Origin: an uncultured Rhodocyclaceae bacterium
GTDB lineage: Bacteria > Pseudomonadota > Gammaproteobacteria > Burkholderiales > Rhodocyclaceae
Reading direction: 5' to 3'
Length of the DNA stretch: 6,746 nucleotides
Assembly: GCA_903930805.1 (NCBI GenBank)
Contig: CAIYZZ010000175.1
Span: forward strand, 1 to 6,746
Each line of letters opens with the position of its first letter. Position 1 is the stretch's first letter. Below, in pieces: positions 5,846-6,746 of the stretch. The notes below the pieces were generated by a model, which did no database searches, was not told where the DNA came from, and worked only from the letters and a program-made list of their open reading frames with translations. A program made the position numbers and the translations under genes.

Positions 5846-6746
5846 TTAGAGTTTTGCCGGATTCAGACCGGTTTCCTTGTAAATCGACTGAATCAGATCC
5901 TTGCCGATGCGGTCAGCCATCTGGTCATGCACCTTGATCAGGGCCTTCTTCCAGACTTTCTTCTGATCGGGTGTCAAAACAAGGATTTCCGTCTTGCCGG
6001 ATTTCTTCACCGCCTCGATGGCCGTATCGTTTTCGATCTTGGCAATCTGGTTGGCGTAGCGGGTTGCCTGTTCCATCGCATTTTCCAGTTGCTGGCGTAC
6101 ATCCGACGGCAGACCATCCCAGAACTTCTTGTTCACGATCACCGCGTAGCCGAGATAACCGTGATCTGAAAGCGTGACGTGCTTCTGCACTTCATGCATC
6201 TTCTGGGTGTACAGATTGGACGGCGGGTTCTCGGTGCCATCGACCACCCCAGTCTGCAAGGCCTGGTAGACCTCGGAGAAAGCCATCTTCTGCGGCAGCG
6301 AGCCAAGCGCGCGCATCTGGGCATCCAGCACGTTGGACGACTGGATGCGCATCTTCATACCCTTGAAGTCATCCGGAACTTTCATCGGCTTGTTGGCGCT
6401 CATCACCTTGAAGCCGTTGTCCCAGAAGGAGAGGCCCATGATGCCCTTGGCCTCCAGCAACTTGAGCATCGACTTGCCGACCGGCCCCTGCGTCACCTTG
6501 TGCAGATCATCGTAATTGTCGAAGATGTAGGGCAGATCGAAAACTTCAAACTGCTTGACGCCGAGCGGACCGAACTTTGCCAACGACGGCGCGAGCATTT
6601 GCACTGCGCCGAGTTGCAGGGCTTCCATCTCTTCCTTGTCCTTGTAAAGCGTGCTGTTCGCATAGACCTCGACCTTGACCTTGCCCTTGGTGAGTTCCTC
6701 GGCTTTCTGCTTGAAAAAGTCGGCGGCCTTGCCCTTGGGCGTGTCG
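5846..6746 (-). CDS. dctP: TRAP transporter periplasmic solute-binding protein DctP (start beyond right edge)
   Basis: The last 299 or so codons of a DctP-family substrate-binding protein are present. The reading frame is open to the right edge and begins DTPKGKAADFFKQKAEEL, a mature N-terminal region; about 30 residues including the export signal are missing. Continuity of family sequence shows that the internal ATG at 6628 is not the start. Diagnostic stretches include YKDKEEMEALQLGAVQM, the ligand-binding region GMKMRIQSSNVLDAQMRAL with the Arg expected to pair with the substrate carboxylate (about visible residue 133), and SEVYQALQTGVVDGTENP. The protein captures organic acids in the periplasm and passes them to DctQM. 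Similarity to the C4-dicarboxylate type suggests malate, fumarate or succinate, but the exact ligand is not determinable here. The stop is TAA at 5848-5846, followed by the intergenic hairpin. Confidence 0.95.
   Translation of the reverse strand, partial: DTPKGKAADFFKQKAEELTKGKVKVEVYANSTLYKDKEEMEALQLGAVQMLAPSLAKFGPLGVKQFEVFDLPYIFDNYDDLHKVTQGPVGKSMLKLLEAKGIMGLSFWDNGFKVMSANKPMKVPDDFKGMKMRIQSSNVLDAQMRALGSLPQKMAFSEVYQALQTGVVDGTENPPSNLYTQKMHEVQKHVTLSDHGYLGYAVIVNKKFWDGLPSDVRQQLENAMEQATRYANQIAKIENDTAIEAVKKSGKTEILVLTPDQKKVWKKALIKVHDQMADRIGKDLIQSIYKETGLNPAKL

Noticed and set aside
6626..6628. Internal ATG as the start of dctP
   Set aside because: The frame continues upstream to the window edge with clear DctP family sequence (DTPKGKAADFF and KVKVEVYANSTLYKDKEE), so this Met is internal.
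1..6746. Mobile element, CRISPR array, tRNA/rRNA or defence system
   Set aside because: No transposase, integrase, regularly spaced repeats, cloverleaf-like segment or defence gene is visible, and almost every base is covered by recognised housekeeping or transport genes.

Overview
The window looks like chromosomal DNA of a Gram-negative proteobacterium, most likely a betaproteobacterium. The order ndk-rlmN-pilW/pilF-rodZ-ispG is a conserved housekeeping block in Beta- and Gammaproteobacteria, and the NDK, IspG and TRAP protein sequences read as betaproteobacterial. I cannot name a genus from sequence alone. All supported genes lie on the minus strand, and coding density is very high with few and short gaps.

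Right half (about 3700-6746, read right to left): a complete tripartite TRAP transporter operon, dctP-dctQ-dctM, except that the first codons of dctP lie beyond the right edge. dctP (periplasmic solute-binding protein) is followed by a 58-base gap with a strong GC hairpin, then dctQ (small permease), which overlaps dctM (large permease) by four bases. A clear rho-independent terminator closes the operon just after dctM.

Left half (about 1-3700, read right to left): ndk (nucleoside diphosphate kinase), rlmN (23S rRNA/tRNA adenine-C2 methyltransferase), pilW/pilF (outer-membrane pilotin-type lipoprotein for type IV pili), rodZ (cell-shape protein) and the start of ispG (isoprenoid precursor synthesis, cut by the left edge). 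Nine bases separate ndk and rlmN; the next three junctions overlap by 1-4 bases, so the block probably forms one transcript with translational coupling. Several starts are non-trivial: rodZ appears to use TTG, pilW has GTG and ATG adjacent, and ndk has two candidate ATGs.

I found no mobile element, CRISPR array, tRNA, rRNA or defence system, and no evidence of a previously undescribed system. The most notable oddities are a Gly-rich, repeat-like insertion near the N-terminus of IspG, the intergenic hairpin between dctP and dctQ, and a His-rich hydrophilic tail on DctQ.
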